Positions 47,494 to 56,835 of a stretch of 64,000 nucleotides of DNA are shown here, piece by piece; position 1 is the stretch's first letter; every line of letters begins with the position of its first letter. Location of the stretch: assembly GCA_027694045.1 (NCBI GenBank), contig JAQEWB010000001.1, forward strand, positions 682,001 through 746,000. The letters run 5' to 3'. A program made the translations under genes and the position numbers. The stretch comes from Bacillaceae bacterium OF18-1A (GTDB taxonomy: Bacteria > Bacillota > Bacilli > Bacillales > Bacillaceae_G). The notes beneath the pieces are model-generated. The model was given only the letters and a program-made list of their open reading frames with translations, was not told the DNA's origin and searched no databases.

Positions 47494-48090
47494 TTATTTT
47501 GTTAACATAATATTCTTACTGTATTCTGCAATTAATGCCTGTGCATGAGCATTCCCTTGAATCACATCACGAAATTCTTTTAAAGAATACAAATGCGTAA
47601 CCCCTTTTCGAGCATGAATTCGTACTGGTACACCTTGTAAAGTATCATGAAACTGAAATGGATTATCTATCGGTTCAATCGGAAAACCGAGTGTTAGTAA
47701 ATACATATACATTCTTTTTGTAACAGCTGCAATGTACCATTCCGCTTTCGTTTCTAACGCATGCACAAATAAAATAGCTGTTAACCTTTTGAAATGCCCT
47801 CTCCCGCGAGACGTTTTCGCAATGCTTAACTTCCCTATTTCATACACATTTTTTAAATCTTTCACTAAATCATTTTTAGAAAACGGATAGAAAAACTCAG
47901 AATTTGATTGTTCAGGTACCATATATTTAATACACTCTACTGTACCAATATGATGTTGATCTTCTATTAATAAAAATCGTGATGGATTTAAATTACGTTC
48001 TACAAACATTAAGTTTCTTTCTTCACAAAAATCTCCCCATAGTTGCTCGAACCAAAAATGTTCTTCTTTTGTTTGAACACGCTGGAACAT
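47494..48090 (-). CDS. GNAT-like acyltransferase (198 aa)
   Basis: A soluble protein with a GNAT/autoinducer-synthase-like pattern: RFLLIEDQHHIGTVECIKYM, then EIGKLSIAKTSRGRGHFKRL (an acetyl-CoA-loop-like RGRGHFKRL) and WYIAAVTKRMYMYLLTLGFP. The substrate is unknown. ATG 48090 follows AAAGGCGGG; longer frames have no ribosome site. It is a single gene; no linked pathway genes. Confidence 0.65.
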   Translation of the reverse strand: MFQRVQTKEEHFWFEQLWGDFCEERNLMFVERNLNPSRFLLIEDQHHIGTVECIKYMVPEQSNSEFFYPFSKNDLVKDLKNVYEIGKLSIAKTSRGRGHFKRLTAILFVHALETKAEWYIAAVTKRMYMYLLTLGFPIEPIDNPFQFHDTLQGVPVRIHARKGVTHLYSLKEFRDVIQGNAHAQALIAEYSKNIMLTK

Positions 48091-48332
48091 ATTTACCCGC
48101 CTTTCCCATCGCCGCTCTGTTTTGATAACGCTTTCACTATCTATCATATAAGAACAAACCTTCGTATGCAACTAAAAATATTTATGACTTATTATATTCT
48201 GCAAAATAAATTAAATTCCAACTTAATCGTCTTTTCATATGCCGCAATTATTCTACTAACATTTGTGTATCACTTTTCCAATTCAAATGAGTTCATGCTT
48301 CCTTCCATACAGCATATAATTCTTCTTAATCT

Positions 48333-48360
48333 AAAAAAATCCTTTATGAAAAAGGATTTC
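48333..48360 (-). terminator. Terminator of the McrB/McrC-like operon
   Basis: Minus strand AAATCCTTT-N5-AAAGGATTT followed by TTTTAG; 9-bp stem. Confidence 0.75.
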
Positions 48361-48362
48361 TT

Positions 48363-50219
48363 TTACTTCTTAATGTTTTTTAACCATTTTTCAAAAATTT
48401 GTACCATCCCATGTTTCCCAGCTAGTTTCTCTTCCCCTTGCTTCGTTTTATATGGATATAATTGTAGAAACACACCGCAACCAGACTCAATTTTTTTACT
48501 ATGCATATGGCTTCCTGGATATACACAAATCACTTCATAAATTGCCCTGCGATGAAAAACGCGCTTTCCATTCTGTTCTTCTACATACTTTATAGACCAA
48601 TACTTATACATTTGCTCAGTTGCTTTCGTATTTCCAACATGCTGAAAAATATTGTACATTGGGCTATACTTCACTTCAATAATAATAGAGGATTTATATG
48701 CGTATTTCCCTTCTTCTTTTACATAACAATCCAAGCGTATATCTGGCTTCTTTGTATCTTCTCCATTATAAAAGTTACTCCCTTTACTTAACGCAATAAG
48801 AGGATGCGTTTCAATTAAGTCATTAAATGCGACATGTACCTTTATATCATCACGATGCACAACTACTGTCGTCCCATCTTGTAAACCATCTATATAAAAA
48901 TGTTCTTGTATTTGTTCTCGAACAGACTTCCCAGCTTCAAAACCCATTTGCTCTAAAATTGAAATAACGGTAAAAAAAGCGTAATATTCATATACTAAAA
49001 ACGTTGGTTTATACACAAATAATAAAGCTGGAGATTGATCTGTGTACTGTGGAAGTATGTCTAAATGGTGTAACAATTGTTGATGCGGTATCGGTAAACC
49101 ATACGAGTTCATGTTACCTGTTTCTGCAACTTCTCTCCAAAATGGCGAATACATTAAAATTTGAAAGTATTTTACACTTTCATGCACAATATGAGTTAAT
49201 ATTTTATATTCTTGTATTTTCATAGAGCTTTTCCGTACATCAGCTTCTTTTAACAAATGTATATTTTTATATTTTTGTTTCTCTCTATCAGTCACTGATC
49301 CATTTCGCTCAATTGATTGTATAATCGTTTTAACAGCTTGAAATTCTTCTAATTTTTTCTTTTTTTCTTTTTCTAATATTTCAATGGTTTGACTTAAGAA
49401 CCTTTCAGCTTCAAGTAAATAATGATAAAACTGTATCGCTTTAAATTTAAGAAATGCATTTTCCTTACTATTTTTTTGTTCTATCAACTTACGATTATAA
49501 TATTTTGCATAAGGTTTTCTTTCCGCCATTATCGTTCCATTTCTAGTTACCTTACGCTCCTTCGTTTCCCATTTATATTCGTGTATAAATTTTGAACTTG
49601 ATTCTACTTTTTTAAAAATTTGCTTTATCTTCTTCATTTTTTGCGGCAACTTCCTCAGTAATACTAAATAAGAAGAATCCTCAATATCACTAAGTGCAGA
49701 AAAAGTTTTTTTATAATATCCTCTATCTAAAATCAACTCATTTAAAATTGACTTTACGTAATTTTGAATCATTTCAAACTGATCATCAAAAAAATTTTTT
49801 GGAACGATTTGAAATGCGCCATAATATGTCTTTTCTTCTATACGTACTTCAAAATGATATAACCCACAGCGCCATGGATAAAAAAATTCCGTTTTTCCAT
49901 GTTCGTATATTAATACTTTTTGTTTTTTTTCATTTATTTCGTACTGTGACTCTTTTATATTTTTTTGTCCTTCATATACTTTATTCCATATGAAGGTAAT
50001 ATTCATTGGACTTTCATAATAGTAACGCAACCTGATCGGTTTTAATTCTTGTATTTTATAAATACATTGAACTAATGCTGTAGTAGATGTACAAAGGCGA
50101 TTTAATAAAATATAATCTCCTCTTCCCTCTGTTCCAATGATTAACTTTAATACGAAAGGAAGCGTTTCTTTCCCATCAACGATTTCAGTTTCATAACGCT
50201 CCTCACTTTGCATATCCAT
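48363..50219 (-). CDS. McrC-like DUF2357 protein with PD-(D/E)XK nuclease
   Basis: A 618-residue protein. The N-terminal third has the DUF2357 pattern (YPWRCGLYHFEVRIEEKTYY, GAFQIVPKNFF). The middle is a charged coiled coil (about residues 255-320). The C-terminal nuclease shows KPDIRLDCYVKEEGKYAYKS, then IIIEVKYSP, the D...ExK core. This is the build of McrC-like partners of McrB GTPases (restriction of modified DNA, or related defence). The gene overlaps its McrB-like partner by 17 bases. The two form a candidate type IV restriction-like module; target unknown. Confidence 0.8.
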   Translation of the reverse strand: MDMQSEERYETEIVDGKETLPFVLKLIIGTEGRGDYILLNRLCTSTTALVQCIYKIQELKPIRLRYYYESPMNITFIWNKVYEGQKNIKESQYEINEKKQKVLIYEHGKTEFFYPWRCGLYHFEVRIEEKTYYGAFQIVPKNFFDDQFEMIQNYVKSILNELILDRGYYKKTFSALSDIEDSSYLVLLRKLPQKMKKIKQIFKKVESSSKFIHEYKWETKERKVTRNGTIMAERKPYAKYYNRKLIEQKNSKENAFLKFKAIQFYHYLLEAERFLSQTIEILEKEKKKKLEEFQAVKTIIQSIERNGSVTDREKQKYKNIHLLKEADVRKSSMKIQEYKILTHIVHESVKYFQILMYSPFWREVAETGNMNSYGLPIPHQQLLHHLDILPQYTDQSPALLFVYKPTFLVYEYYAFFTVISILEQMGFEAGKSVREQIQEHFYIDGLQDGTTVVVHRDDIKVHVAFNDLIETHPLIALSKGSNFYNGEDTKKPDIRLDCYVKEEGKYAYKSSIIIEVKYSPMYNIFQHVGNTKATEQMYKYWSIKYVEEQNGKRVFHRRAIYEVICVYPGSHMHSKKIESGCGVFLQLYPYKTKQGEEKLAGKHGMVQIFEKWLKNIKK

Positions 50220-52020
50220 ACAACTCCAGTTCTCTACGTTTCTCTCTTATATATGCTAAAGAGTGTTCAAATGTAGATACTCTATTTGCAAGTGGAGATT
50301 GCAAAAGTGGTACTAAGGTTGCCCCTCTTTTTACTTCTTCAGAAAGTAAAGGCCCAACCATCATTTCAGTTCCTCTTAATTTCGTCAATACACGTTGCTT
50401 TATTTGTAAGTCAAAGCCCTCTTCTCTGCTAATCATATAAGAATGATCATTTTGAAATGGTATATTTTGCAAATAAGTAGCGATTGCATTTGCACATCGG
50501 AACGAAATTCCCTTTGAGGCATCATGTGATGATAGTAGCGTATGCAACTTATCCAATAGCTCTAACTCTTCTTCAGAAAACACCTCAAGCATTGTTTGAT
50601 TTCTAATCCAATTCATCCGAAATTCTCCTGCTGTTACTTTCAGAGGTGGTTGTAATACAACTTTCTCTTGCTCCATACCCATCTCACAAAACGGAATTTT
50701 TTGTAAGGTTATTACATTGATTCGGTCCAATAATCGATCGGAGAGCTCTTTCGTTGTTTCATCAAAATTTACAGTACCTACAAATATAACATTTTCTCCA
50801 ATTTCAATTGTCGATGGAATTGGGTTTTCTATTTTCTGCACACCCTCATACAAATTCAAAATACGATTTTTCTTTTCAAGTTGAAGAACAGATAAAAATG
50901 GCGTAAACCACTGCTCGATATGTGACATGTTCATTTCATCAAACACGATTATATACAGTTGATTTTGATTTTCTTTTGCCTTCATTAATGTTCTAACTAA
51001 CTTTGCTTCACTTTCAATAAAAGTACCATTTGGATGAAGATATCCAAGTAAATCATGCGGTTCTTGATACGATGGAGAAATCGGAATCCAAATCAATTCT
51101 TCTCCATACTGTAAACCAAGTGCTTCCGCGTATGCTTGCACAAAACGTGATTTCCCCACACCAGGTATCCCACCTAGAATCGTTAACATATTTGTTTTTA
51201 CACTAATATGGAAATTATAAATGTCCGTTTCATCCAAATATAATCCTTTACTACGTACTACACTTCGTACATACTGTAAAAAAGAAGATTCCCGCTCATC
51301 CCATTCCCATTCATCTTTTTGTACTTTTATATCCTCTACTTCAACTAATTTACCTTCTTCATTCATGCGTTTTTTTAATCGTTCATACACGTAATCACTT
51401 ACAAAATACAATTGATCTTCCACTGCTATGTCTACATGCTTTATCCAGTCGTTGAAGTCTATATACTTACATTCCCGGTTCTGTTCAAAATATGCGATTG
51501 AACTAATTGATGATTTTAATGAAACATTTCCATATAACCTTCCAGCATGCCACAACAATTCAGGCGGCTCAAAGTCTTTCGGAAATTTTGGTATAAGAAA
51601 TGATAAATAGCCCTTACTAAGTTTTCGTTCTAAAGACTCTCTTTTCTTATTATCTGAAACTTTTGGCGCCGGAATCATTTTATAACTAGTTGCTATTTCT
51701 CGTGGTTCTTCCGTACATATTAACTCCACATATACATTTCCTCTTTCATAATAAAGACGAAACATGACCAATTGTCTTTCTAATTTTCTCTTCTTTAATT
51801 CGGAAAAAATTTTCTCGTTTTTTTTATTGCTACATAACCCTTCAAATACATAATGTTCATTTGTAAATTGCTCTTGTAAAGTGGACGGTATCGGTGATAG
51901 ACATTGTACAAAGAAATTCTCTCCGTTCCTCTCTCTCTCCGCTTTTATAAACTTTCCAATAAATCTCATATAGTACATTCGTTTTATAAAGCTTGGCTGA
52001 AGAGCTTTATGTAATTTCAC
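50203..52020 (-). CDS. McrB-like AAA+ NTPase
   Basis: A 605-residue protein with an N-terminal specificity region (about 1-250, unknown fold) and a C-terminal McrB/dynein-like AAA+ motor: Walker A GGIPGVGKSRFV, Walker B IVFDEMNMSHIEQWF, then the GTVNFDETTKELSDRLLDR sensor and arginine stretch, equivalent to the McrB NxxD signature (VNFDE). It should form a hexamer that drives the nuclease encoded next. GTG 52020 is chosen for AAGG spacing; GTG 52029 is possible. No linked methylase, as usual for type IV systems. Confidence 0.82.
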   Translation of the reverse strand: MKLHKALQPSFIKRMYYMRFIGKFIKAERERNGENFFVQCLSPIPSTLQEQFTNEHYVFEGLCSNKKNEKIFSELKKRKLERQLVMFRLYYERGNVYVELICTEEPREIATSYKMIPAPKVSDNKKRESLERKLSKGYLSFLIPKFPKDFEPPELLWHAGRLYGNVSLKSSISSIAYFEQNRECKYIDFNDWIKHVDIAVEDQLYFVSDYVYERLKKRMNEEGKLVEVEDIKVQKDEWEWDERESSFLQYVRSVVRSKGLYLDETDIYNFHISVKTNMLTILGGIPGVGKSRFVQAYAEALGLQYGEELIWIPISPSYQEPHDLLGYLHPNGTFIESEAKLVRTLMKAKENQNQLYIIVFDEMNMSHIEQWFTPFLSVLQLEKKNRILNLYEGVQKIENPIPSTIEIGENVIFVGTVNFDETTKELSDRLLDRINVITLQKIPFCEMGMEQEKVVLQPPLKVTAGEFRMNWIRNQTMLEVFSEEELELLDKLHTLLSSHDASKGISFRCANAIATYLQNIPFQNDHSYMISREEGFDLQIKQRVLTKLRGTEMMVGPLLSEEVKRGATLVPLLQSPLANRVSTFEHSLAYIREKRRELELYGYAK

Positions 52021-52082
52021 CTTAGTCACCTTCTTTTTTTCATACTATTCTTAGTGTATGAAAGAAAAGAAAAACTAGAAAC

Positions 52083-52109
52083 AAAAAACCTGACGTTATC
52101 CGCCAGGTT
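52083..52109 (-). terminator. Terminator downstream of the 86-aa gene
   Basis: Minus strand AACCTG-G-CG...CG-T-CAGGTT followed by TTTTG, 6- plus 2-bp stem with a mismatch. It ends transcription coming through repeat copy D. Confidence 0.65.
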
Positions 52110-52113
52110 ACAA

Positions 52114-52220
52114 ATAAAGTGAAACTTTAATTAAAGAGGGTTTTGTCCATCGTCTCTGATTAAAGTTTCATACTAATCGTGCTTTTACAGGAAGCCCGAA
52201 TCCCATATAGCGGGATAAAA
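52114..52220. repeat. Repeat copy D (bcr-like), about 107 bp
   Basis: Begins ATAAAGTGAAACTTTAATTA, contains GGGTTTTGTCCATCG and an inverted GATTAAAGTTTCAT, and ends AGCGGGATAAAA. The two ACTTTAAT/ATTAAAGT arms can pair to a stem-loop. Confidence 0.6.
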
Positions 52221-52229
52221 CGTATTTTA

Positions 52230-52490
52230 TTAATGAGAAGGAAACGCTTTTTTCTCTTGTAAAATCGCATTATGAGCAATTTTCATTTTAGCAAGCACAT
52301 ATCGTAATCGATCTTCAGCGTTTTCATCCTTATTTTTCTGTAATTCCGCTAAATTCTCTACAGAACTCGCTAAATTTTCGATTACTCCTCGTAGTTCAGG
52401 ATGATGATTAAAAAAAGATTCTTGTACTAATACTTTCCTTAACTCACTGGCTAAATCAACTATTCTGGACAACTGCTCTTTTTCTTCCAT
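52230..52490 (-). CDS. Small helical hypothetical protein (86 aa)
   Basis: Starts MEEKEQLSRIVDLASELRKV and continues as helices with heptads (VIENLASSVENLAELQKNKD). Cytosolic. ATG 52490 follows AGGAGGG 6 bases upstream. No known domain. Confidence 0.6.
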   Translation of the reverse strand: MEEKEQLSRIVDLASELRKVLVQESFFNHHPELRGVIENLASSVENLAELQKNKDENAEDRLRYVLAKMKIAHNAILQEKKAFPSH

Positions 52491-52536
52491 TTTCATCCCT
52501 CCTGAATATCCTATGTATTAAATATTCTCTAAACAA

Positions 52537-52569
52537 AGAAAAAAGCCCTTTAAATAAAAGGACTTTTTA
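52537..52569 (-). terminator. Terminator of the APC transporter gene
   Basis: AAAAAGCCCTTT-N5-AAAGGACTTTTT with one mismatch; T-run on the minus strand. Confidence 0.7.
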
Positions 52570-53994
52570 CATTTTTATATTTCCAGTCACTAACATATAA
52601 AGTGATGTAATAGCTGCAATAACAATTGCCCACATCACATATCTCTCTATACCTATAAAACAACGATTTCCTTTTTCTCTTCTTGCAAACATGTAAACAA
52701 TAATTCCGATTCCATATACAATTGAAACGAGTAATAAGTTTTTTAAACCAGCTGCATAAAGAAGCCATACAGAGTAAATTGAAGCAATTAAAGCTAACGA
52801 ACCATTCTTTATCTTTGCATCTTTTAGTTCATTTGTAATGACTAATTTGAATTGGAATAACGCTGATAATAAATATGGTAATAAAATTGACGTTGATGCA
52901 ATGAAATACATAATTTGATATGTTGATTCTGAAAACAGAACGATGATAAATATAACTTGAGCAACACCATTTGAAATCCATAATGCCATATGCGGCGTAT
53001 GCTTTTTATTCGTTTTCGTAAATACTTTCGGAAATACACCATCTTTTCCTGCTACGTGAGAGATTTCAGACACAAGTAAAAACCAGCCAATTAATGTACC
53101 TACAAGTGATGCAACTAACCCGATATTTATCGCTACAGCTCCCCATGGACCAACGACATGTTCTAATACATGTCCCATTGACGGCGTCTCTAAAACAGAA
53201 AGTTCGCCTCTTGTCATCGCTCCCATGGACAGAACAGAAATTAAAATATAGATAGACATTACTAAAATAAGTCCCAGCACTGTTGCTTTTCCAACATCTC
53301 GGCTATTTTTCGCTCTTCCAGATAATACAACTGCTCCTTCAACTCCAATGAAAACCCAGAGTGTTACAAGCATTGTATTTTTCACTTGACCAAGTATAGA
53401 GGACACTGAGATTGTTCCCTCTCCCCAAAAATCATGTGTAAATGTGTCCCAACGAAAAGCGGTTACCATAACAACAATAAATAATACGATTGGAACTAAT
53501 TTTCCTATTGTTGCGATAACATTCATAATAGAAGCTTCACGAATTCCAAATAAAATTAGAAAATGAAGTGTCCATAATAAAAGTGATGCACCAATGATTG
53601 ACGCAACATTATTCCCCCCTTTAAAAATCGGGAAGAAATAACCTAATGTACTAAACAGTAACATAATTGTTGCGACATTTCCTAAAATTCCTGCTAGCCA
53701 ATATCCCCAAGCACTATTAAATCCAATGTATTCACCGAAACCAGCACGTGCGTAACTATAAATACCACCCTCAAGTTCCGGTTTTTGTCTTGCTAACGTT
53801 TGATATACGAGCGCAAGTGGAATCATTCCCATTGCTGTAATACACCAACCAATTATGATTGCGCCACTATTTGCTCCTACTGCTAAATCATGCGGTAAAC
53901 TAAAAACACCGCCACCAACCATTGTTCCAACTACTAATGCGATTAACGGAAAGAATCCTAACTTCTTTTCTATTTGTACCACCCCATCTGTCAT
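52567..53994 (-). CDS. APC-family basic amino acid/polyamine antiporter (ArcD/YvsH-like)
   Basis: A 475-residue, 12-segment membrane transporter of the basic amino acid/polyamine antiporter group. Signature FFPLIALVVGTMVGGGVFSL at the first segment, then GGIYSYARAGFGEYIGFNSA and LWVFIGVEGAVVLSGRAKNS. It fits arginine:ornithine or lysine:cadaverine antiporters; substrate not decidable from sequence. A single gene ending at its own terminator. Confidence 0.87.
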   Translation of the reverse strand: MTDGVVQIEKKLGFFPLIALVVGTMVGGGVFSLPHDLAVGANSGAIIIGWCITAMGMIPLALVYQTLARQKPELEGGIYSYARAGFGEYIGFNSAWGYWLAGILGNVATIMLLFSTLGYFFPIFKGGNNVASIIGASLLLWTLHFLILFGIREASIMNVIATIGKLVPIVLFIVVMVTAFRWDTFTHDFWGEGTISVSSILGQVKNTMLVTLWVFIGVEGAVVLSGRAKNSRDVGKATVLGLILVMSIYILISVLSMGAMTRGELSVLETPSMGHVLEHVVGPWGAVAINIGLVASLVGTLIGWFLLVSEISHVAGKDGVFPKVFTKTNKKHTPHMALWISNGVAQVIFIIVLFSESTYQIMYFIASTSILLPYLLSALFQFKLVITNELKDAKIKNGSLALIASIYSVWLLYAAGLKNLLLVSIVYGIGIIVYMFARREKGNRCFIGIERYVMWAIVIAAITSLYMLVTGNIKM

Positions 53995-54141
53995 TCTAGG
54001 TGTTATGTTCGTTCAACTATTAAAGTCACCTTTTTCTCTAATAGACGTTTCTCTTATATTTTTTCAGGAAAACATTACTTATTCTAAAAGAAAATGAAGA
54101 AAAATGGAATACTTTTTTGAAAAAATGTATAAGTATGCACG

Positions 54142-54170
54142 AAAAAACCGTTCATTTTGTAATGAACGGT
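54142..54170 (-). terminator. Terminator of the osmoprotectant ABC operon
   Basis: Minus strand ACCGTTCATT-ACAA-AATGAACGGT followed by TTTTT, 10-bp perfect stem. Confidence 0.85.
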
Positions 54171-54207
54171 CATTTTAGACGTATAAAATTGTATATTTAT
54201 TGTAAAA

Positions 54208-55719
54208 TTAACGAAGTAACTTCTCTTTTTGTAAAAATTGCTTTGCGACTTCTTCACTGCTTTTTCCATTTACATTTACTTCATAATTCATTTTTCGCAT
54301 TTCTTCATCTGTAATTTTTCCAGCTAATTTATTTAATACTTTTTCAAGTTCCGGATATTTCTGTAGCGTTTCTTCTCTTAATAAAGGTGCTCCTTGATAA
54401 GGCGGGAATAACCTTTTATCATCTTGTAGCACTTTAAGTCCATATTGCTCCAATTCACTATCTGTTGAATATGCATCAATTACATTAACATCCCCAGATT
54501 GAATTGCGCTATAACGTAATTTTGGTTCCATCGTTTTAACATTTGAAAACTTATAGTTATATAATTTTTGTATACCTTTATAGCCATCTTCACGATCAGC
54601 AAATTCTAATGTGAATCCTACTTTAGCATTTTGTGCAATATTTCCTAAATCAGAAATCGTATTTATATTATTTTCATCTGCTACTTTTTTCGGCATGGCT
54701 AGTGCATATGTATTGTTGTACTCCATTGGTTTCAACATAACCATATTATACTTCTTTTCCATTCCAATGCGGGCCTGCTCATATACTTCACCACGATTTG
54801 TACTCTTCGGTTCTTCTTTCACAAACGTGGATAAGGCTGTTCCTGAAAACTCTGGGTATATGTCAATTTCTCCTGATTTCAGAGCCTCAAATACAAATGA
54901 TGTTTTTCCAAGACCTGGCTTTAATTCTACTTGTAAATTTGTATCCTGTTCAATTAACTGCTTGTACATTTGAATTAAAATTTCTGGCTCAGATCCAAGT
55001 TTTCCAGCAATAACAATATCTTTCTTTTGTGTATTCCAAAGAAATGGGGATGCAATCATTACAAGAGCGATGCATATCGTCAATATAATACGCTTAGACG
55101 AGCGTTTTGGACTCTCAAGCACTCGAAGTACTACATCAAAGAATAAAGCGAGTAACGCGGCTGGTACGGCTCCTAAAATGATAAGCGCATGATCATTTCG
55201 ATCTATCCCAAGTAATATAAGTTTTCCGAGCCCACCAGCACCTATAAGCGCTGCTAATGTAGCCGTTCCAACAATTAATACCATTGCCGTACGAATACCA
55301 GCCATAATGATTGGTAATGCAAGAGGCAGCTCTACCTTCCATAATCTCCTCCAACTATTCATCCCCATCGCCCTCGCTGCTTCTATTAACGATGCGTCTA
55401 ATTCTCGTATTCCTGTATATGTATTTCGTAAAATAGGTAATAGTGCATACACAACTAATGCGATTATAGCTGGCAGTTTCCCGATTCCTACTAGCGGAAT
55501 GAGCAGTCCGAGTAAGGCAAGCGATGGCACGGTTTGCATAACAGCAGAAGCCCCTATAATAAATTCTGCCATTCGTTCTTTTCTCGTTAATAAAATGCCA
55601 AGTGGCACCGCAATGATTACTGCAAAAAATAATGAAATAAGCGATATTTGTAAATGCTCACTTAATGCACTCAGCAATTCTACTTTTCTTTCTTGGAACG
55701 TTTGAATAAAATCAGTCAC
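54208..55719 (-). CDS. Osmoprotectant ABC transporter permease fused to substrate-binding domain
   Basis: A 503-residue fusion. Residues about 1-205 are an OpuCB/BilEB-type permease with five or six membrane segments (LLGLLIPLVGIGKLPAIIAL; GIRELDASLIEAARAMGMNS). A further segment (LTICIALVMIASPFLWNTQK) then leads into a periplasmic-type OpuAC/ProX-like binding domain outside the membrane (IVIAGKLGSEPEILIQMYKQ; DIYPEFSGTALSTF). Such fusions are known in Firmicutes. The ligand should be a quaternary amine such as betaine, carnitine or choline. Its ATPase partner is encoded 3 bases upstream. Confidence 0.92.
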   Translation of the reverse strand: MTDFIQTFQERKVELLSALSEHLQISLISLFFAVIIAVPLGILLTRKERMAEFIIGASAVMQTVPSLALLGLLIPLVGIGKLPAIIALVVYALLPILRNTYTGIRELDASLIEAARAMGMNSWRRLWKVELPLALPIIMAGIRTAMVLIVGTATLAALIGAGGLGKLILLGIDRNDHALIILGAVPAALLALFFDVVLRVLESPKRSSKRIILTICIALVMIASPFLWNTQKKDIVIAGKLGSEPEILIQMYKQLIEQDTNLQVELKPGLGKTSFVFEALKSGEIDIYPEFSGTALSTFVKEEPKSTNRGEVYEQARIGMEKKYNMVMLKPMEYNNTYALAMPKKVADENNINTISDLGNIAQNAKVGFTLEFADREDGYKGIQKLYNYKFSNVKTMEPKLRYSAIQSGDVNVIDAYSTDSELEQYGLKVLQDDKRLFPPYQGAPLLREETLQKYPELEKVLNKLAGKITDEEMRKMNYEVNVNGKSSEEVAKQFLQKEKLLR

Positions 55720-55722
55720 TAA

Positions 55723-56670
55723 TTAGCCTCTCCCCTTCATTTGTTCAACAATATAATTGACAATATGACGACTTGTTAACGTGCCAACATATTGACCATT
55801 TTCTTCAACTGGCACTGACTCTTCAGCTTGTAAGCGGACTAGTGCTTCTTGCAGAGGAGAATGCAAAGATAGAGCAGTCCCTTCTACTCGTTTACTATCG
55901 TCTAGTGGCAATACATCTTCTATGTTCATTCCCTCATACCAAGGGCGTCCACGATTTCCAACGAACTCCTCTACAAACTCATTTTTCGGATTATGTATAA
56001 TACCTTCTGGCGTATCTAATTGAACAACTTTTCCTTCTCGCATTACACAGATGCGATCGCCAAGTGATAATGCTTCTTGCATATCATGCGTTACGAACAC
56101 GATTGTTTTTTGAATCTTTTTTTGTAATTGTACAATATCCTTCTGAAGCTGTTCCCTGCTTAAAGGATCTAACGCACTAAATGGTTCATCCATCAAAACA
56201 ATTTGCGGATTTGCAGCTAATGCCCTAACGACACCAACACGTTGCTTTTGTCCTCCTGATAATTCATCAGGCATACGATTACGATATACATTGGGATCTA
56301 GTCCAACCATCTGTAACAATTCATCGACACGCTCTTGTATTTTCTTTTTGCTCCACTTTCTCATTTCAGGAACAACTGCAATATTCTCAGCGATTGTCAT
56401 ATGTGGAAATAAAGCAATTTGCTGCAACACGTATCCTATATTCCAACGTAATTCATTAATATTATATTGTTGAATATCTTTTCCATCGATTAAAATTGAA
56501 CCTTCTGTCGTTTCAATTAAACGATTAATCATCTTCATTGTCGTTGTTTTCCCGCAACCACTCGGACCAATGAGAACAAAAAATTCTCCTTTTTTAATTT
56601 CTAAATGCAATGAATCCACTGCTTTTGTGCCATCTTCATATGATTTTGACACTTGATTAAACTGAATCAC
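55723..56670 (-). CDS. Osmoprotectant ABC transporter ATPase (OpuCA-like)
   Basis: A 315-residue ATPase: Walker A GPSGCGKT, Q-loop VLQQIALFPHM, signature LSGGQKQRVGV, Walker B IVLMDEPFSALDPLS and H-loop FVTHDMQEA. The C-terminal 60 residues include a CBS-like module (LVRLQAEESVPVEENGQYVG), used for ionic strength or nucleotide sensing in OpuA/OpuC. GTG 56670 is chosen for AAAGGAG 8 bases upstream; an ATG 18 codons earlier has no such site. Confidence 0.93.
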   Translation of the reverse strand: MIQFNQVSKSYEDGTKAVDSLHLEIKKGEFFVLIGPSGCGKTTTMKMINRLIETTEGSILIDGKDIQQYNINELRWNIGYVLQQIALFPHMTIAENIAVVPEMRKWSKKKIQERVDELLQMVGLDPNVYRNRMPDELSGGQKQRVGVVRALAANPQIVLMDEPFSALDPLSREQLQKDIVQLQKKIQKTIVFVTHDMQEALSLGDRICVMREGKVVQLDTPEGIIHNPKNEFVEEFVGNRGRPWYEGMNIEDVLPLDDSKRVEGTALSLHSPLQEALVRLQAEESVPVEENGQYVGTLTSRHIVNYIVEQMKGRG

Positions 56671-56746
56671 AAATACAACTCCTTTATCGTTGTTTCCTTT
56701 ATTTTGATGGAATATGGAATTCATTACAAGTGATACGCATTACTAT

Positions 56747-56813
56747 ATAAAGTGAAACTTTCATCAAATAGGGAACAATTAACCCACACCAATCGAGCTT
56801 TTGCGGGATAAAA
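56747..56813. repeat. Repeat copy E (bcr-like, short form, 67 bp)
   Basis: Begins ATAAAGTGAAACTTTCATCA and ends TTTTGCGGGATAAAA, like copy D but with most of the middle missing. It lies between the ABC operon and the DUF218 gene. Confidence 0.55.
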
Positions 56814-56835
56814 AAAGAGCTCACATTTGAGCTCT
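56810..56835 (-). terminator. Terminator of the DUF218 gene
   Basis: Minus strand AGAGCTCA-AATG-TGAGCTCT followed by TTTTTTT. It overlaps the last codon and one end of repeat copy E. Confidence 0.8.
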
